Shown here in pieces: positions 26,376 through 35,868 of a stretch of 64,000 nucleotides of DNA (position 1 is its first letter; each line of letters begins with the position of its first letter). The notes below the pieces were generated by a model. The model was not told the DNA's origin, searched no databases, and saw nothing but the letters and a program-made list of their open reading frames with translations. The DNA is taken from NCBI GenBank assembly GCA_964570765.1, contig CAZMZF010000011.1, forward strand, positions 1 through 64,000, in the 5' to 3' direction. The translations under genes and the position numbers were made by a program. This stretch comes from CAZMZF01 sp964570765 (GTDB lineage Bacteria; Zixibacteria; MSB-5A5; RBG-16-43-9).

Positions 26376-28988
26376 TTATTTTAGCATATTTTTAATTATC
26401 TCCGGCACCTGGGATAAGGCAAAATCTAATTTAGTTATATCCTTTCCTCCTGCCTGGGCTAAATGGGGTTTTCCTCCACCACTCCCACCGGTAAGTTTTG
26501 CCACTTCTTTGATTATTTCACCTGCCTTAATTCCCTTTTTTATTAAATCATCTGTTACCGTAGCAACAAAAGAGATTTTATCCTCTGAAACCGTTGCGAA
26601 AACCCCGACTGAGGATTTAAGATTTTCCCTGAGCGCATCTGCTAAGCTCAATAAGTATTCTCTGTTCCCATTTTGATCGCGATATGAAATTATCTTTATT
26701 CCATCTAAGTCAAAAGCAACCTGATATAGCTCTTTTATCTTTTCTTTGGCGCTCCCTGCGTCAGCGATTTTTACTTTCTTCTCCATCTCTTTACTGGATT
26801 CTAAAAGTTTAGTCACCTTTGTCCCTAAATCCTCTTTGTTAACCTTGAGGATAGCGGAGAGCTCCTCTAATGTTTTCTTTTCTTTTTTAATCAGCTCATA
26901 AGCACCTTTACCGGTAACTGCCTCAATTCTCCTCATCCCTGCAGCAATACTACTTTCTGAGATTATCCTGAACAAGCCAATTTCACCTGTGGCTTTAACA
27001 TGAGTTCCACCGCAGAGCTCTCTAGAATAATCATTAATCTGAACTACTCTCACCGTATCCTCATATTTCTCCCCGAACAAAGCCATTGCCCCGAGCTTTT
27101 TTGCCTCTTCTAAACTGGTATTGAAAGTCATAACCTCGAAATTCTCCCAGATTTTCCGATTAACCTTTTCTTCTATCTGTATTAATTCTTCCTCAGTTAA
27201 ATCCTTAAAATGAGTGAAATCGAACCTGAATCCATCTTGACTTACCAAAGACCCAGCCTGATTAACGTGTTCCCCTAAGGTTTCCCTTAGAGCTTTATGC
27301 AGAAGATGAGTTGCAGTATGGTTTCGCATAGTGGATTTGCGTCTTTCTATATCCACCTGTGCAGTTACCTTTTTCCCGGCTAGATCAAAGACATCCTTAG
27401 GTTCACGTACAAATTCACCTATATGAATAATAACATTCTGTTCCTTTACAACTTCCTTAACCACAAATTCAAAGTCATTGGAATAGATTTTACCAATGTC
27501 GCTTATTTGACCACCAGATTCAGCATAAAATGGTGACTTGTCTAAGACAATAGCCTGAAGATAAGTAGAAACTACTTGTAATACAATGGCTTCGATTTCA
27601 AAAGAGTAAATAAACTCAGTTTTCCTCTTCTCAAAATCTTCTACCCTCAATATCCCTTCTATGGCTGGTTCAAATGATTTTGTAGCTTTGCGAGATTTTA
27701 TCTGTTGTTTCTCCATTTGTTGATTAAATCCATCTAGGTCTACTGTCAATCCCTTTTCATCTGCCATTACCTGAGTTAAGTCCAGTGGAAAGCCGAAAGT
27801 ATCATAAAGCTTGAATGCTTCCTCACCTGGTATAACTTTTTCTCCCTTCTTTATAACTTTCCCTGCAACTTCTTCAAAAAGCTCAATCCCTGAATCCAGG
27901 GTTTCACCGAACCTTTCCTCTTCGGATTTTATCACCAGAGAGATATGTTCTTTTTTGGCTTTAAGCTCAGGATAGACTTTTCCCATTAAATCCACCACTA
28001 TGCTTGAAAGCTTAAAAAGGAAAGGTTTATGCAAATCTAAAAGCCTGCCGTGCCTGGATGCTCTTCTCAATATCCTTCTTATTACATAGCCTCTACCTTC
28101 ATTTGAAGGGATGGTTCCATCTGCAATGGCAAAGCTTAAAGTCCTTATATGGTCAGCTATGACTCTGAAGGACTTTGCATGAATGGGATCTTTATATTTT
28201 CGTTTAGAAATCTCCTCCGTCTTTTTGATTATGGATAAAAAAAGATCGGTATCGTAATTTGAATCTACATTTTGCAAAATTGCTACCAACCTTTCAAAAC
28301 CCATCCCGGTATCTACATTCTTGGACGGAAGATCAGACAATTTTCCATTTTCATCTCTGAAGTATTGCATAAAAACCAAATTCCAGATCTCGATCACCCT
28401 GCCGCAGCCGCAGTTCACTCCGCAGTCTGGCTTGGAACAGCTATATTCTTCACCCCGATCATAATGTATCTCCGAGCAGGGACCACAGGGACCCACCTCT
28501 GCCATTTCCCAGAAATTCTCTTTTTCATCGAACTTTAAAACTCTCCCTTTTTTGATATCCGTATTTTCATACCATAATCTTTCAGCCTCATCATCCTCCC
28601 TGAAAACCGTTGCCCAGAGTCTATCTTTTTGTAGTTTGTACACCTCAGTTAAAAGCTCCCAGGCATAGATTATGGCTTCTTTTTTGAAATAATCACCAAA
28701 AGACCAGTTGCCCAGCATCTCAAAAAAGGTATGATGAAATGTATCCTTTCCCACCTCTTCCAAATCGTTATGTTTCCCTGAAATCCTTATACATTTCTGG
28801 GAAGAGGCCACTTTATTATAATCTTTTTTCTCCAATCCCAAAATGAGCTTCTTGAACTGGTTCATCCCCGCATTGGCAAAAAGCAAAGTGGGGTCATCCT
28901 CCGGAATCAAGGATGAACTGGGAACAATTTTATGATCTTTGTCTTCAAAATATTTCAAAAATTTTTCTCTGATCTCTGTGCTTTTCAT
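26376..28988 (-). CDS. alaS: Alanine-tRNA ligase
   Basis: Charges tRNA-Ala; 870 residues with all domains. The class II catalytic core opens with the motif 1 region IVPSSSLIPEDDPTLLFANAG (split here as IVPSSSLIP and DDPTLLFANAG). A Cys-rich CSKPDCGVNCGC insert is present. The editing domain carries HTATHLLHKALRE (HxxxH) and the downstream CGGTHVKATGE zinc site. The C-terminal DHHA1 domain ends GGSGGGKPHLAQAGG. It is the last gene of the pgsA-pgpA-cinA-thpR-recA-recX-alaS series. The usual recA-recX-alaS order supports the calls. Confidence 0.97.
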   Translation of the reverse strand: MKSTEIREKFLKYFEDKDHKIVPSSSLIPEDDPTLLFANAGMNQFKKLILGLEKKDYNKVASSQKCIRISGKHNDLEEVGKDTFHHTFFEMLGNWSFGDYFKKEAIIYAWELLTEVYKLQKDRLWATVFREDDEAERLWYENTDIKKGRVLKFDEKENFWEMAEVGPCGPCSEIHYDRGEEYSCSKPDCGVNCGCGRVIEIWNLVFMQYFRDENGKLSDLPSKNVDTGMGFERLVAILQNVDSNYDTDLFLSIIKKTEEISKRKYKDPIHAKSFRVIADHIRTLSFAIADGTIPSNEGRGYVIRRILRRASRHGRLLDLHKPFLFKLSSIVVDLMGKVYPELKAKKEHISLVIKSEEERFGETLDSGIELFEEVAGKVIKKGEKVIPGEEAFKLYDTFGFPLDLTQVMADEKGLTVDLDGFNQQMEKQQIKSRKATKSFEPAIEGILRVEDFEKRKTEFIYSFEIEAIVLQVVSTYLQAIVLDKSPFYAESGGQISDIGKIYSNDFEFVVKEVVKEQNVIIHIGEFVREPKDVFDLAGKKVTAQVDIERRKSTMRNHTATHLLHKALRETLGEHVNQAGSLVSQDGFRFDFTHFKDLTEEELIQIEEKVNRKIWENFEVMTFNTSLEEAKKLGAMALFGEKYEDTVRVVQINDYSRELCGGTHVKATGEIGLFRIISESSIAAGMRRIEAVTGKGAYELIKKEKKTLEELSAILKVNKEDLGTKVTKLLESSKEMEKKVKIADAGSAKEKIKELYQVAFDLDGIKIISYRDQNGNREYLLSLADALRENLKSSVGVFATVSEDKISFVATVTDDLIKKGIKAGEIIKEVAKLTGGSGGGKPHLAQAGGKDITKLDFALSQVPEIIKNMLK

Positions 28989-29013
28989 CTTATTTTTAGT
29001 TAGGCCAATCTAT

Positions 29014-29070
29014 ATTGGAGTACAAACCTTAAGGTTTATGAAAAAGTAAAGCTAAAGCTTTACACTCCAG
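29014..29070. repeat. TTGGAGTACAAAC / TTTACACTCCAG inverted-repeat element
   Basis: TTGGAGTACAAACCTTAAGG and AAGCTAAAGCTTTACACTCC form nested palindromes in the gap between alaS and recX. The right end (complement CTGGAGTGTAA) supplies the final codons and the TAA stop of recX. Confidence 0.6.
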
Positions 29071-29716
29071 TATTTTCTTCTGAAACCTCCACATCTTTTA
29101 TTTTCAAAACCTGTTTAACAATCTCATACGAAAATCCTCTTCTTAATAAGAAACTCATCATTCTTCTTTTAGCCATATTTTTATCCAGGTTCTCATATCT
29201 TTTCTTTCTTTTCTCTAAAAGATTTTTAGCTAAATTTAACTCCTCTTCTTCGTCTTCAAAATATTCCTGCAGGACTTTTTCAATCGTCTCATCTTTTATC
29301 CCTTTTTTCCACAATTCCTGCTTTAAAAGAATCTTTCCCTGAGGCTTATTGGAGATTTTATCTCTGACAAAAGTAGAGGCGAAGTTAGAGTCATCTATAA
29401 GATTTATCCTTTTTAAATCTTTTATCACCTCATCTATTAAGTCATTTGCAAATTCTTTTTTCTTTAACTTATCCCTGACCTCCTTTTCGCTTCTCATCCG
29501 GTAAGATAAGAATTTCAGTGCTGCATCTTTCGATTCTTTTTTTACCTCAGACTCAAGTATCTGGTCAATTTTCTTCTGGTCAAGCTCCTCCCCAATTTTT
29601 AACCCATATTTATATAAAACCTCTTCATCCAGACCAAAGGCAAACTCTCCATCTAAAAAAATTGACCTTCTTTTCGGGTTTTTCTTCTGTGATTCTATTT
29701 TGGTTATGCGAGGCAT
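29060..29716 (-). CDS. recX: RecX regulatory protein
   Basis: Inhibits or modulates RecA filament growth; 218 residues, within the family range. All-helical, with tandem three-helix repeats. Signature segments are ALKFLSYRMRSEKEVRDKL, DDSNFASTFVRDKI and QELWKKGIKDETIEKVL. The start MPRITKIESQKKNPKRR is typical of longer RecX forms. It lies 29 bp after recA. The last residues (TGV and stop) come from the adjacent dispersed repeat. Confidence 0.88.
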   Translation of the reverse strand: MPRITKIESQKKNPKRRSIFLDGEFAFGLDEEVLYKYGLKIGEELDQKKIDQILESEVKKESKDAALKFLSYRMRSEKEVRDKLKKKEFANDLIDEVIKDLKRINLIDDSNFASTFVRDKISNKPQGKILLKQELWKKGIKDETIEKVLQEYFEDEEEELNLAKNLLEKRKKRYENLDKNMAKRRMMSFLLRRGFSYEIVKQVLKIKDVEVSEENTGV

Positions 29717-29745
29717 CCTGCAAAAGTTTTAAGGATAATCCAGTC

Positions 29746-30801
29746 TTATTTCCCTTTATGTTTTACAATCTCCTCCGGTTCTTTTTCTTCAACTTTGGTT
29801 TTGAAACCCAATTTCTCCCTTATCTCCTTCTCTATTTTTTGGGCAATATCCGGATTATTCTTTAAGAGCTGTTTAGCATTATCTCTTCCCTGACCTAATC
29901 TTTCATCTTTATAGGAGAGCCAGGTTCCGCTTTTCTCTAAGACTTTATGTTCTACACCCAAATCGATCAACTCACCTTCTTTAGAAATACCTTTACCATA
30001 GATTATATCAAACTCTGCCTCTTTAAAAGGTGGGGCGACTTTGTTTTTTACAACCCGGACTCTGGTTCTGGAGCCGGTTATGTCTTCTCCTTCTTTTATG
30101 GAGGCGATCTTCCTTATATCAAGCCTGATTGAGGAATAAAATTTCAAGGCGATTCCGCCAGTGGTAGTTTCCGGGTTTCCGAACATAACCCCTATCTTCA
30201 TCCTGATCTGGTTTATAAAGGTCACACAGGTTCTGGATTTGCTTATTGTTCCAGTAAGTTTCCTTAAAGCCTGAGACATTAGTCTTGCTTGCAGGCCCAT
30301 ATGTGAATCTCCCATCTCCCCTTCAATTTCTGCTTTGGGGACTAAGGCGGCTACAGAGTCGATGACTATCAGGTCAACAGCTCCGCTACGGACTAAAGTC
30401 TCAGTGATCTCTAAAGATTGTTCACCAGTATCAGGCTGGGAAATTAAAAGGTTATCAATATCCACACCTAAGGCCTTGGCATAATTCGGGTCTAAAGCAT
30501 GTTCTGCATCGACGAAAGCGGCAACCCCGCCTGCTCTCTGAGCCTCAGCTAAGATATGCAGAGCTAAAGTAGTTTTACCAGATGCTTCCGGGCCGAAAAT
30601 CTCTACCACCCTACCTCGTGGAACACCTCCCACACCCAAAGCAGAATCTAAGGCGATTGAGCCGGTGGAAATCACCGGAATAGATATCCCTAAGCTCTCG
30701 CTTCCTAATCTCATTATGGAGCCTTTGCCAAATTGTCTTTCTATCTGGGTAACAGCCTGATCTAAAGCTTTTTTCTTCTCATCTGATGGCTGTATTGTCA
30801 T
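29746..30801 (-). CDS. recA: Recombinase RecA
   Basis: ATP-dependent strand-exchange protein and SOS co-protease, 351 residues. The N-terminal helix DQAVTQIERQFGKGSIMRLG is followed by Walker A GPEASGKTT, the DNA-binding loop 1 EIEGEMGDSHMGLQAR and loop 2 FINQIRMKIGVMFGNPETTT. The C-terminal tail is Lys/Glu-rich. All key residues are present. No LexA-like operator was recognised upstream. It follows thpR by 20 bp. Confidence 0.98.
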   Translation of the reverse strand: MTIQPSDEKKKALDQAVTQIERQFGKGSIMRLGSESLGISIPVISTGSIALDSALGVGGVPRGRVVEIFGPEASGKTTLALHILAEAQRAGGVAAFVDAEHALDPNYAKALGVDIDNLLISQPDTGEQSLEITETLVRSGAVDLIVIDSVAALVPKAEIEGEMGDSHMGLQARLMSQALRKLTGTISKSRTCVTFINQIRMKIGVMFGNPETTTGGIALKFYSSIRLDIRKIASIKEGEDITGSRTRVRVVKNKVAPPFKEAEFDIIYGKGISKEGELIDLGVEHKVLEKSGTWLSYKDERLGQGRDNAKQLLKNNPDIAQKIEKEIREKLGFKTKVEEKEPEEIVKHKGK

Positions 30802-30821
30802 ATTTACCTCACTTTCTATAT

Positions 30822-31379
30822 TCAGGTTAAAAGAGCTATTTTTTTCAGAGGGGTGTAGATTGCCCCGGCTGGATGAAGCTCGGATTTCATCATCACCACC
30901 TCTTTGATTTCGATCTCCCCGGTTTGGAAATTTATATTTTTAATAAGTTCAGTTAATTTCTCAATATTTTTAGGGGATTTAACCCTGCCGATGGTCAGAT
31001 GAGGGGAGAACTCCCTATCTTCTTTTGGAAAACCTATCTTCCCCATCTCATCTTCAATTTTTTTCTGCATCAGGGATAATTCCTGTTTCCCTTTATCAAC
31101 CCCTATCCAGATCACCCTGGGTCTCCTCAAATTGGGGAAACAGCCTAAATCTTTTAAACTCAATTTAAAAACTTTTATCCCTTCCAAAGCTAATTTTGTT
31201 CCTTCAAAAACCTTTTCGATTTTATCTTCGGGGACCTCTCCTAAGAATTTTAAGGTTGCATGAATATTTCCTGGTTTTACCCAGGATACATCTGCATTAA
31301 TCTTCTTAAGAGGGTTCTGGAGCTCCTCGATTTTTTTCTTTAGGTCTGCTATAAGCTCAACTGCTATAAAGGTACGCAT
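30822..31379 (-). CDS. thpR: RNA 2',3'-cyclic phosphodiesterase (ThpR/LigT)
   Basis: 2H phosphoesterase, 185 residues, opening 2',3'-cyclic phosphates at RNA ends. The two HxT motifs are IHATLKFLG and FSPHLTIGRV. The N-terminus MRTFIAVEL is the family norm, so I use ATG 31379, with AAAGG upstream. A longer frame to 31460 would run into a palindromic repeat. Co-location with recA and cinA is common in FCB and related bacteria. Confidence 0.9.
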   Translation of the reverse strand: MRTFIAVELIADLKKKIEELQNPLKKINADVSWVKPGNIHATLKFLGEVPEDKIEKVFEGTKLALEGIKVFKLSLKDLGCFPNLRRPRVIWIGVDKGKQELSLMQKKIEDEMGKIGFPKEDREFSPHLTIGRVKSPKNIEKLTELIKNINFQTGEIEIKEVVMMKSELHPAGAIYTPLKKIALLT

Positions 31380-31444
31380 TTTATTTAACCTTTGGAATGC
31401 ATTGACCGAGCCAATGCTTTTATTCTCTATGGTGGTTCCTTTTA

Positions 31445-31470
31445 TAGGGGCGTATTGCAATACGCCCCTA
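31445..31470. repeat. Perfect 26-bp palindrome between thpR and cinA
   Basis: TAGGGGCGTATTG is followed directly by its complement CAATACGCCCCTA. Its sister palindromes are at 53725-53752 and 25094-25117, all of the form GGGGC/GAGAC...GTCTC/GCCCC. Confidence 0.65.
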
Positions 31471-31484
31471 CCGCTCTAAAATTT

Positions 31485-32720
31485 TTATTTTAACATAAAA
31501 AGTCTCACCAAATTCAAAGCCGCCTGAGCGGTTCTCTCTCTTATCGCCTGTCTGTCTCCTCCGAAAACGAATTTTTTAGCAAAAGAATCGTTCTCATGAG
31601 CAAACCCGATATATACTAAGCCAACCGGTTTTTCCTCTGTTCCGCCAGTGGGCCCTGCAATTCCGGTAGCAGATAAACCGTAATCCGTGTTGGAGATTTT
31701 CTTTACCCCCTCTGCCATCAGGATGGCTACCTGTTCGCTAACTGCCCCATATTTTTCTATAATCTCTTTTGGGATCTTTAAAAGCTCGATTTTAGCTTCA
31801 TTGCTATAGGTTATCACCCCGTTTATGAAATAGTTTGAGCTTCCAGAGACATTGGTGAACCTTGCCCCGATCAACCCTCCAGTGCAGGATTCAGCCACGG
31901 AGATGGTCTTCTCCTTATTCTGGAGTAATTTTCCTAAAACTTCTTCTAAGGTCTCCTGGTCTATTCCATAAATATATTCATTCAAAATTTCCCTGACCTT
32001 TTGTTCTATTTCCAAAATAATTTTATGGGCTAAATCATCAGACTCGGATATAATTCTTAGTTTGAGGTCTACTCCGGAAAAACTAGGTAAAAAGCCAATT
32101 TTTACCGGGCTTTTAAATTTTAAAATCGGTTCTATTTTCTCATGTATAGCTGACTCAACTATACCTGTGGTTCTTAAGACCTTTTGAAGGGTGAATTTCT
32201 TAGAGGACTTTGATTTCAAAAAGGGTAAAATCTCATTTTCAAAAATAGTTTTCATCTCCAGGGGGACACCGGGAAGAGCAAAGAATAGTCTTTTCCCTTC
32301 CTGGATAAATATCCCCGGGGCTGAGCCATATTGATTAGACAGAGCCTTTGCTCCCTGTGGCAGAAGGGCTTGATTCTGGTTGATCTTGGGCATCTCGATC
32401 CCCCTTCTTTTGAACCCTTCCTCCACTTTCTTTAAGATATCCTCGTGAAAGACTAAATTCCTTTTGAAAGCCTTAACGATTCCCTTTTTAGTCAAATCAT
32501 CATTGGTTGGTCCCAATCCTCCGGTAGCAATTACCAGATCAACCCTTTCCAGACTGAGCTTAATAGCCTCGATTATCCTTTTTAAATCATCCCCCACAGA
32601 AGTCTTAAAAGCTACCTCAATCCCTAAACCAGAAAGTCTATCTCCAATATAGGCTGCGTTGGAATCTAATATCTCCCCGTGGATTATCTCATCTCCAATC
32701 GTGATTATCTCTGCTTTCAT
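31485..32720 (-). CDS. cinA: CinA-family NMN deamidase / nicotinamide-nucleotide amidohydrolase
   Basis: 411-residue two-domain protein. The N-terminal MoCF-like domain (EIITIGDEIIHGEILDSNAA, GGLGPTNDDLTK, FALPGVPLEM) acts as an ADP-ribose pyrophosphatase in some members. The C-terminal CinA domain (SVAESCTGGLIGARFTNVSG, YGLSATGIAGPTGG, KPVGLVYIG) deamidates NMN in pyridine-nucleotide recycling. It overlaps pgpA by 4 bases (ATGA). Being near recA matches the cinA-recA arrangement in Gram-positives, where it is competence-linked. Confidence 0.93.
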   Translation of the reverse strand: MKAEIITIGDEIIHGEILDSNAAYIGDRLSGLGIEVAFKTSVGDDLKRIIEAIKLSLERVDLVIATGGLGPTNDDLTKKGIVKAFKRNLVFHEDILKKVEEGFKRRGIEMPKINQNQALLPQGAKALSNQYGSAPGIFIQEGKRLFFALPGVPLEMKTIFENEILPFLKSKSSKKFTLQKVLRTTGIVESAIHEKIEPILKFKSPVKIGFLPSFSGVDLKLRIISESDDLAHKIILEIEQKVREILNEYIYGIDQETLEEVLGKLLQNKEKTISVAESCTGGLIGARFTNVSGSSNYFINGVITYSNEAKIELLKIPKEIIEKYGAVSEQVAILMAEGVKKISNTDYGLSATGIAGPTGGTEEKPVGLVYIGFAHENDSFAKKFVFGGDRQAIRERTAQAALNLVRLFMLK

Positions 32721-33166
32721 AGTTTTAAAATCCTCAAGTAGATTAAAACATGCATAATGATATTAGTATAAATCCCGGCTACAACATCATCTAAGGTTAC
32801 CCCTAAACCACCTTTAAGTTTTTGACAGGCATTAGCTGGAGGTGGCTTTACAATATCCAATAACCTGAAAATTACAAAAGCTAATATATATAAAAAAGGT
32901 CTCTTTGGCAAAAACAAAAAAGAAATTAACATCCCACAGCTTTCATCGATTACTATCCTTCGATCATCCTCCCCGAAAAATCTTTCCACCTCAGTTGCAG
33001 ACCATAAGCTGATAATGAAAACTATAAGAGTGATCCCGCCTAAAAGATAAAAGTTCTCAGGGATAAAAAACCATACCAGAATAATGGTCAAAAGGCTTCC
33101 CCAGGTTCCAGGGAATGGGGGTAAATATCCTGTTCCAAAAAGTGTAGCGAAAAGAATCTGGACCAA
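32717..33166 (-). CDS. pgpA: Phosphatidylglycerophosphatase A
   Basis: Dephosphorylates phosphatidylglycerol phosphate to phosphatidylglycerol, the step after PgsA. 149 residues, three or four membrane helices. Signature segments are GTGYLPPFPGTWGSL near the N-terminus and DDRRIVIDESCGM followed by RLLDIVKPPPA. The late acidic GVTLDDVVAGIY is also conserved. The start is a TTG at 33166 without a clear ribosome site; the neighbouring repeat-like CAATTGAATTGG makes it uncertain. It lies 32 bp after pgsA. Confidence 0.92.
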   Translation of the reverse strand: MVQILFATLFGTGYLPPFPGTWGSLLTIILVWFFIPENFYLLGGITLIVFIISLWSATEVERFFGEDDRRIVIDESCGMLISFLFLPKRPFLYILAFVIFRLLDIVKPPPANACQKLKGGLGVTLDDVVAGIYTNIIMHVLIYLRILKL

Positions 33167-33198
33167 TTGAATTGGTCTTAGAGTGATTTTGTTAGACT

Positions 33199-33786
33199 CT
33201 ATTTTAACACCCCCTTCAGTAACGGAATATTCTTAATTAAATAATCTATTCCGGTTCCTAAAGTTAAAAGCATACTGATAAAGACTAAAAGGTCAAATAT
33301 CTTAAAAACCATCGGGCTGGTGAAAATACTCCAGTTATACCCTAAGGGAACCAGGGTAGTTTTCAAATTGGTGAAGATTAAGATTATGCTAATAACTAAC
33401 ATCTGAGAGAAGGTCTTCACCTGTGCCAGAATAGTAGGCATAATCACCATCCCTTTGTAAGCGGCTAAGCTCCGCAGTCCGGTAATAAAAAACTCCCTGA
33501 CGATTATCACCAAAATCATCCAGGCTTTAACGTAACCTAAAGCCACAAAAGAGATAAAAGCAGTTGAGACCAGGATTTTATCAGCTAAGGGATCCATAAA
33601 CTTCCCGAAACCGGTTACCACACCATATTTTCTGGCAATATACCCATCATAAAGATCAGTTAATGCCGCAAATAAGAATATAAGAGTGGCAAAATAGCGG
33701 GAATAGACATTGTTTACCAGAAAGAAGACCATAAAGACCGGGGAAAGCAAAATCCGGGCTAAGGTAAGTTTATTAGGCAAGTTCAT
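33199..33786 (-). CDS. pgsA: CDP-diacylglycerol-glycerol-3-phosphate 3-phosphatidyltransferase
   Basis: Makes phosphatidylglycerol phosphate; 195 residues, about five membrane helices. The CDP-alcohol phosphotransferase motif DLYDGYIARKYGVVTGFG then KFMDPLADKIL carries the four expected Asp residues. It is first in the minus-strand run ending with alaS and sits next to pgpA, the following enzyme. It coexists with a GGGPS gene, so the cell has the bacterial phospholipid route as well. Confidence 0.94.
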   Translation of the reverse strand: MNLPNKLTLARILLSPVFMVFFLVNNVYSRYFATLIFLFAALTDLYDGYIARKYGVVTGFGKFMDPLADKILVSTAFISFVALGYVKAWMILVIIVREFFITGLRSLAAYKGMVIMPTILAQVKTFSQMLVISIILIFTNLKTTLVPLGYNWSIFTSPMVFKIFDLLVFISMLLTLGTGIDYLIKNIPLLKGVLK

Positions 33787-34169
33787 CTTCCAATCCTTAA
33801 TGTTCCGTTTTCACAAAGTCATTGCAAGGAGGTCATTTGACCGACGAAGCAATCCACCTAAAATTAAAAGGATTGCTTAGCTGAATTCCTTCCATCTTAA
33901 TCAGACTCAAAATCGGCTTCGTAAATTTAACCTTCTAAAAGTTATCAGTCAATAAAAAACGAATATAGGGGAATAATCCGCTTGAGGTGGATTCTGTCCC
34001 TATTATTCTAACGACCTTGGAAGGATTACCCTGCAAAAGGATAATGCAGCTGAAAGGTTTCAACCTTCTAAAAAAACTTTACGGGGTTCAAAATTTTGAA
34101 CCCCTACCATAATGGTGATTTAAAAACTTTCTCTTCATTTAAATTTCTGGACAGAACAACATCCTGTAC
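33787..34169. repeat. Intergenic stretch with dispersed repeats only
   Basis: It contains TGCAAGGAGGTCATTTGACC, ATCCGCTTGAGGTGGATT, GGTTTCAACC and GGGGTTCAAAATTTTGAACCCC hairpins. I found no coding potential, tRNA or clear promoter. The promoter for the pgsA run should be at its left end on the minus strand but no good hexamer pair stands out. Confidence 0.4.
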
Positions 34170-34748
34170 CTACGTTTTTTGTTGACCGAAAAGGGTTATA
34201 CCTGGAAACATTACTTTGACAATTAGCAACGCCAGAACCCCCCACAAAATCCCATAAAAAGCCCCGCATAGAACATCAAAAGGATAATGCACTCCCACAT
34301 AGATGCGGGAGAAAGAAACTAAAAGTGCAATAGATAGCCAGATAATCCAGACCCTCCTGTAAAAAAAAGTCAGAATTGTACCAGCTCCGAAGATATTAGC
34401 CGCATGAGAGGAGGGGAAGGAGCCGGAGTGGGAACATCCGGTTAAAAGATGAACTTCTGAAAAAACATTGCAGGGTCTGACTCTGCCAATCCAGGATTTG
34501 AGCCAGAAATTTACCGTGGCATCAGTTATACCCAGGATTATCAAAATTAAAATCGCTACTATTCTGTCTTTTTTCTTTCCAAAGATAAGCATGGCCAGAA
34601 TAATCAAGAAAAATGGAATTCTCCAGTATTTAAACTCAGTTAAAATTGGCATCAAGAAGTCGAAAAAGCCATTTTGTAGTTTCAGGTTGATAAAGAGAAA
34701 AAGCTCTTTATCTAGTTTGATTATGAAATTTAAAAGTTCAGCAACCAT
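34170..34748 (-). CDS. PAP2-family membrane phosphatase
   Basis: 192 residues, six membrane helices. The acid phosphatase triad motifs are KSWIGRVRP, FPSSHAA and SRIYVGVHYPFDV. Candidate roles are undecaprenyl-diphosphate recycling, lipid A dephosphorylation or phosphatidylglycerophosphatase activity. The family does not separate these by sequence. It stands alone between two repeat fields. Confidence 0.88.
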   Translation of the reverse strand: MVAELLNFIIKLDKELFLFINLKLQNGFFDFLMPILTEFKYWRIPFFLIILAMLIFGKKKDRIVAILILIILGITDATVNFWLKSWIGRVRPCNVFSEVHLLTGCSHSGSFPSSHAANIFGAGTILTFFYRRVWIIWLSIALLVSFSRIYVGVHYPFDVLCGAFYGILWGVLALLIVKVMFPGITLFGQQKT

Positions 34749-34764
34749 AATCGTATCGTGGAGT

Positions 34765-34915
34765 TCGTAGTGCGAGGCCTCAAGGTCTTGAGACTTTTAG
34801 CCTCGCCTAAGCGACCCTGTCCTACGGTGGCTACGCCAGACGTAGTCTCCGTTATTAGGAAAAGGGTCGCGCAACGAAAACTTTCGCTCTCAGTTGGTCT
34901 CCAGACCAACTGAGT
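34765..34915. repeat. Nested palindromic element with GCGACCCTG / AAAGGGTCGC arms
   Basis: The outer arms GCGACCC and GGGTCGC enclose the module CCTACGGTGGCTACGCCAG followed by ACGTAGTCTCC, then TTATTAGGA. The same module occurs at 45525-45553 (inverted), 60077-60127 (interrupted) and 63398-63427. Side hairpins GGCCTCAAGGTCTTGAGAC and CAGTTGGTCTCCAGACCAACTG complete it. Confidence 0.6.
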
Positions 34916-34944
34916 CACTTCTCGCGGACACCTTTCTTTGATTT

Positions 34945-35868
34945 TTAAAAATTCTCCACCTCTTTTAAACTCGGAATTCCTTCTCTGCCACCCAACTTTC
35001 TGCATTTTAAAGCAGCGCAGGCAGAGGCATACTCGATAATATTTGCCATTTTCCATTTTCTTAATAGTCCGAAAATAAAAGCTCCATGAAAGACATCCCC
35101 TGCTCCGGTGGTATCAACCACATCGATTTTAAATCCCGGGAAATAATTTATCTTATGGGAGTCTGTCCATAAACATCCTTTTTCGGACAAAGTGATAACC
35201 ACACATTTGAATCCAATCTTTTTCAACTCTAAACAGGCCTGGCTTAAATCTTTGAGCTTAGTATAATCATAAGCGAATTTTTTAGAGACAACTAAATAAT
35301 CCACATAAGGGAAAAGGTTTTCGATATTTTCTCTTAAACTTCCCAAATCCAAAACCACCTCTGAACCATCCTTTTTCGCCTTTTTAGCTAAGTAGATATT
35401 GGCCTCAATATCTCTGCTATCTAAGTGCAGATACCTGAACGAAACCTTTTTCAAAAAGGAAAGCTCTTCAGGTGTAATCGGTCTCATCTTTGTTCTATCC
35501 AAAGCTACAGTCCTTTTGCCACTATTTTTGTCCACCCAGATGAAAGCCTTTAAGCTTTTTACTTTTTTATCAATGATTAAGTAATCTGTATTGATTTTAA
35601 ACTTTTCCAACTCAGAACGGATGAGTTTACCTTCGTAATCATCTCCGACCTTACCCACGAAAGCCACCTTTGCACCTAACTTTGACAGAATTGCCATAGC
35701 TGTAGGAACTGGACCACCTCCCTGGATTGAAGAGGCTATAATATCTACTTTCTCGTCTAATCCCGGATAAGGGTCTAAAATCGAAAGGTAATCTAAGGCA
35801 CAGATTCCCACGCCCAGGCAGTCCCATAAGGGATCTGCAGGATCAAAATCAAACTTTTTCAAACTCAA
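34945..35868 (-). CDS. PfkB-family carbohydrate/nucleoside kinase
   Basis: Ribokinase-fold kinase, 307 residues. N-terminal substrate lid strands are followed by QGGGPVPTA and FVGKVGDDYEG, and the C-terminal anion hole and catalytic Asp are in DTTGAGDVFHGAF. The substrate (ribose, fructose, adenosine or another sugar) cannot be told. The TTG start at 35868 is inside the end of yigZ, with AGGAG just upstream, so translation is coupled. Confidence 0.85.
   Translation of the reverse strand: MSLKKFDFDPADPLWDCLGVGICALDYLSILDPYPGLDEKVDIIASSIQGGGPVPTAMAILSKLGAKVAFVGKVGDDYEGKLIRSELEKFKINTDYLIIDKKVKSLKAFIWVDKNSGKRTVALDRTKMRPITPEELSFLKKVSFRYLHLDSRDIEANIYLAKKAKKDGSEVVLDLGSLRENIENLFPYVDYLVVSKKFAYDYTKLKDLSQACLELKKIGFKCVVITLSEKGCLWTDSHKINYFPGFKIDVVDTTGAGDVFHGAFIFGLLRKWKMANIIEYASACAALKCRKLGGREGIPSLKEVENF

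Noticed and set aside
34730..35056. Minus-strand frame across the repeats next to PAP2
   Set aside because: It overlaps the PfkB gene in another frame and is mainly repeat sequence.
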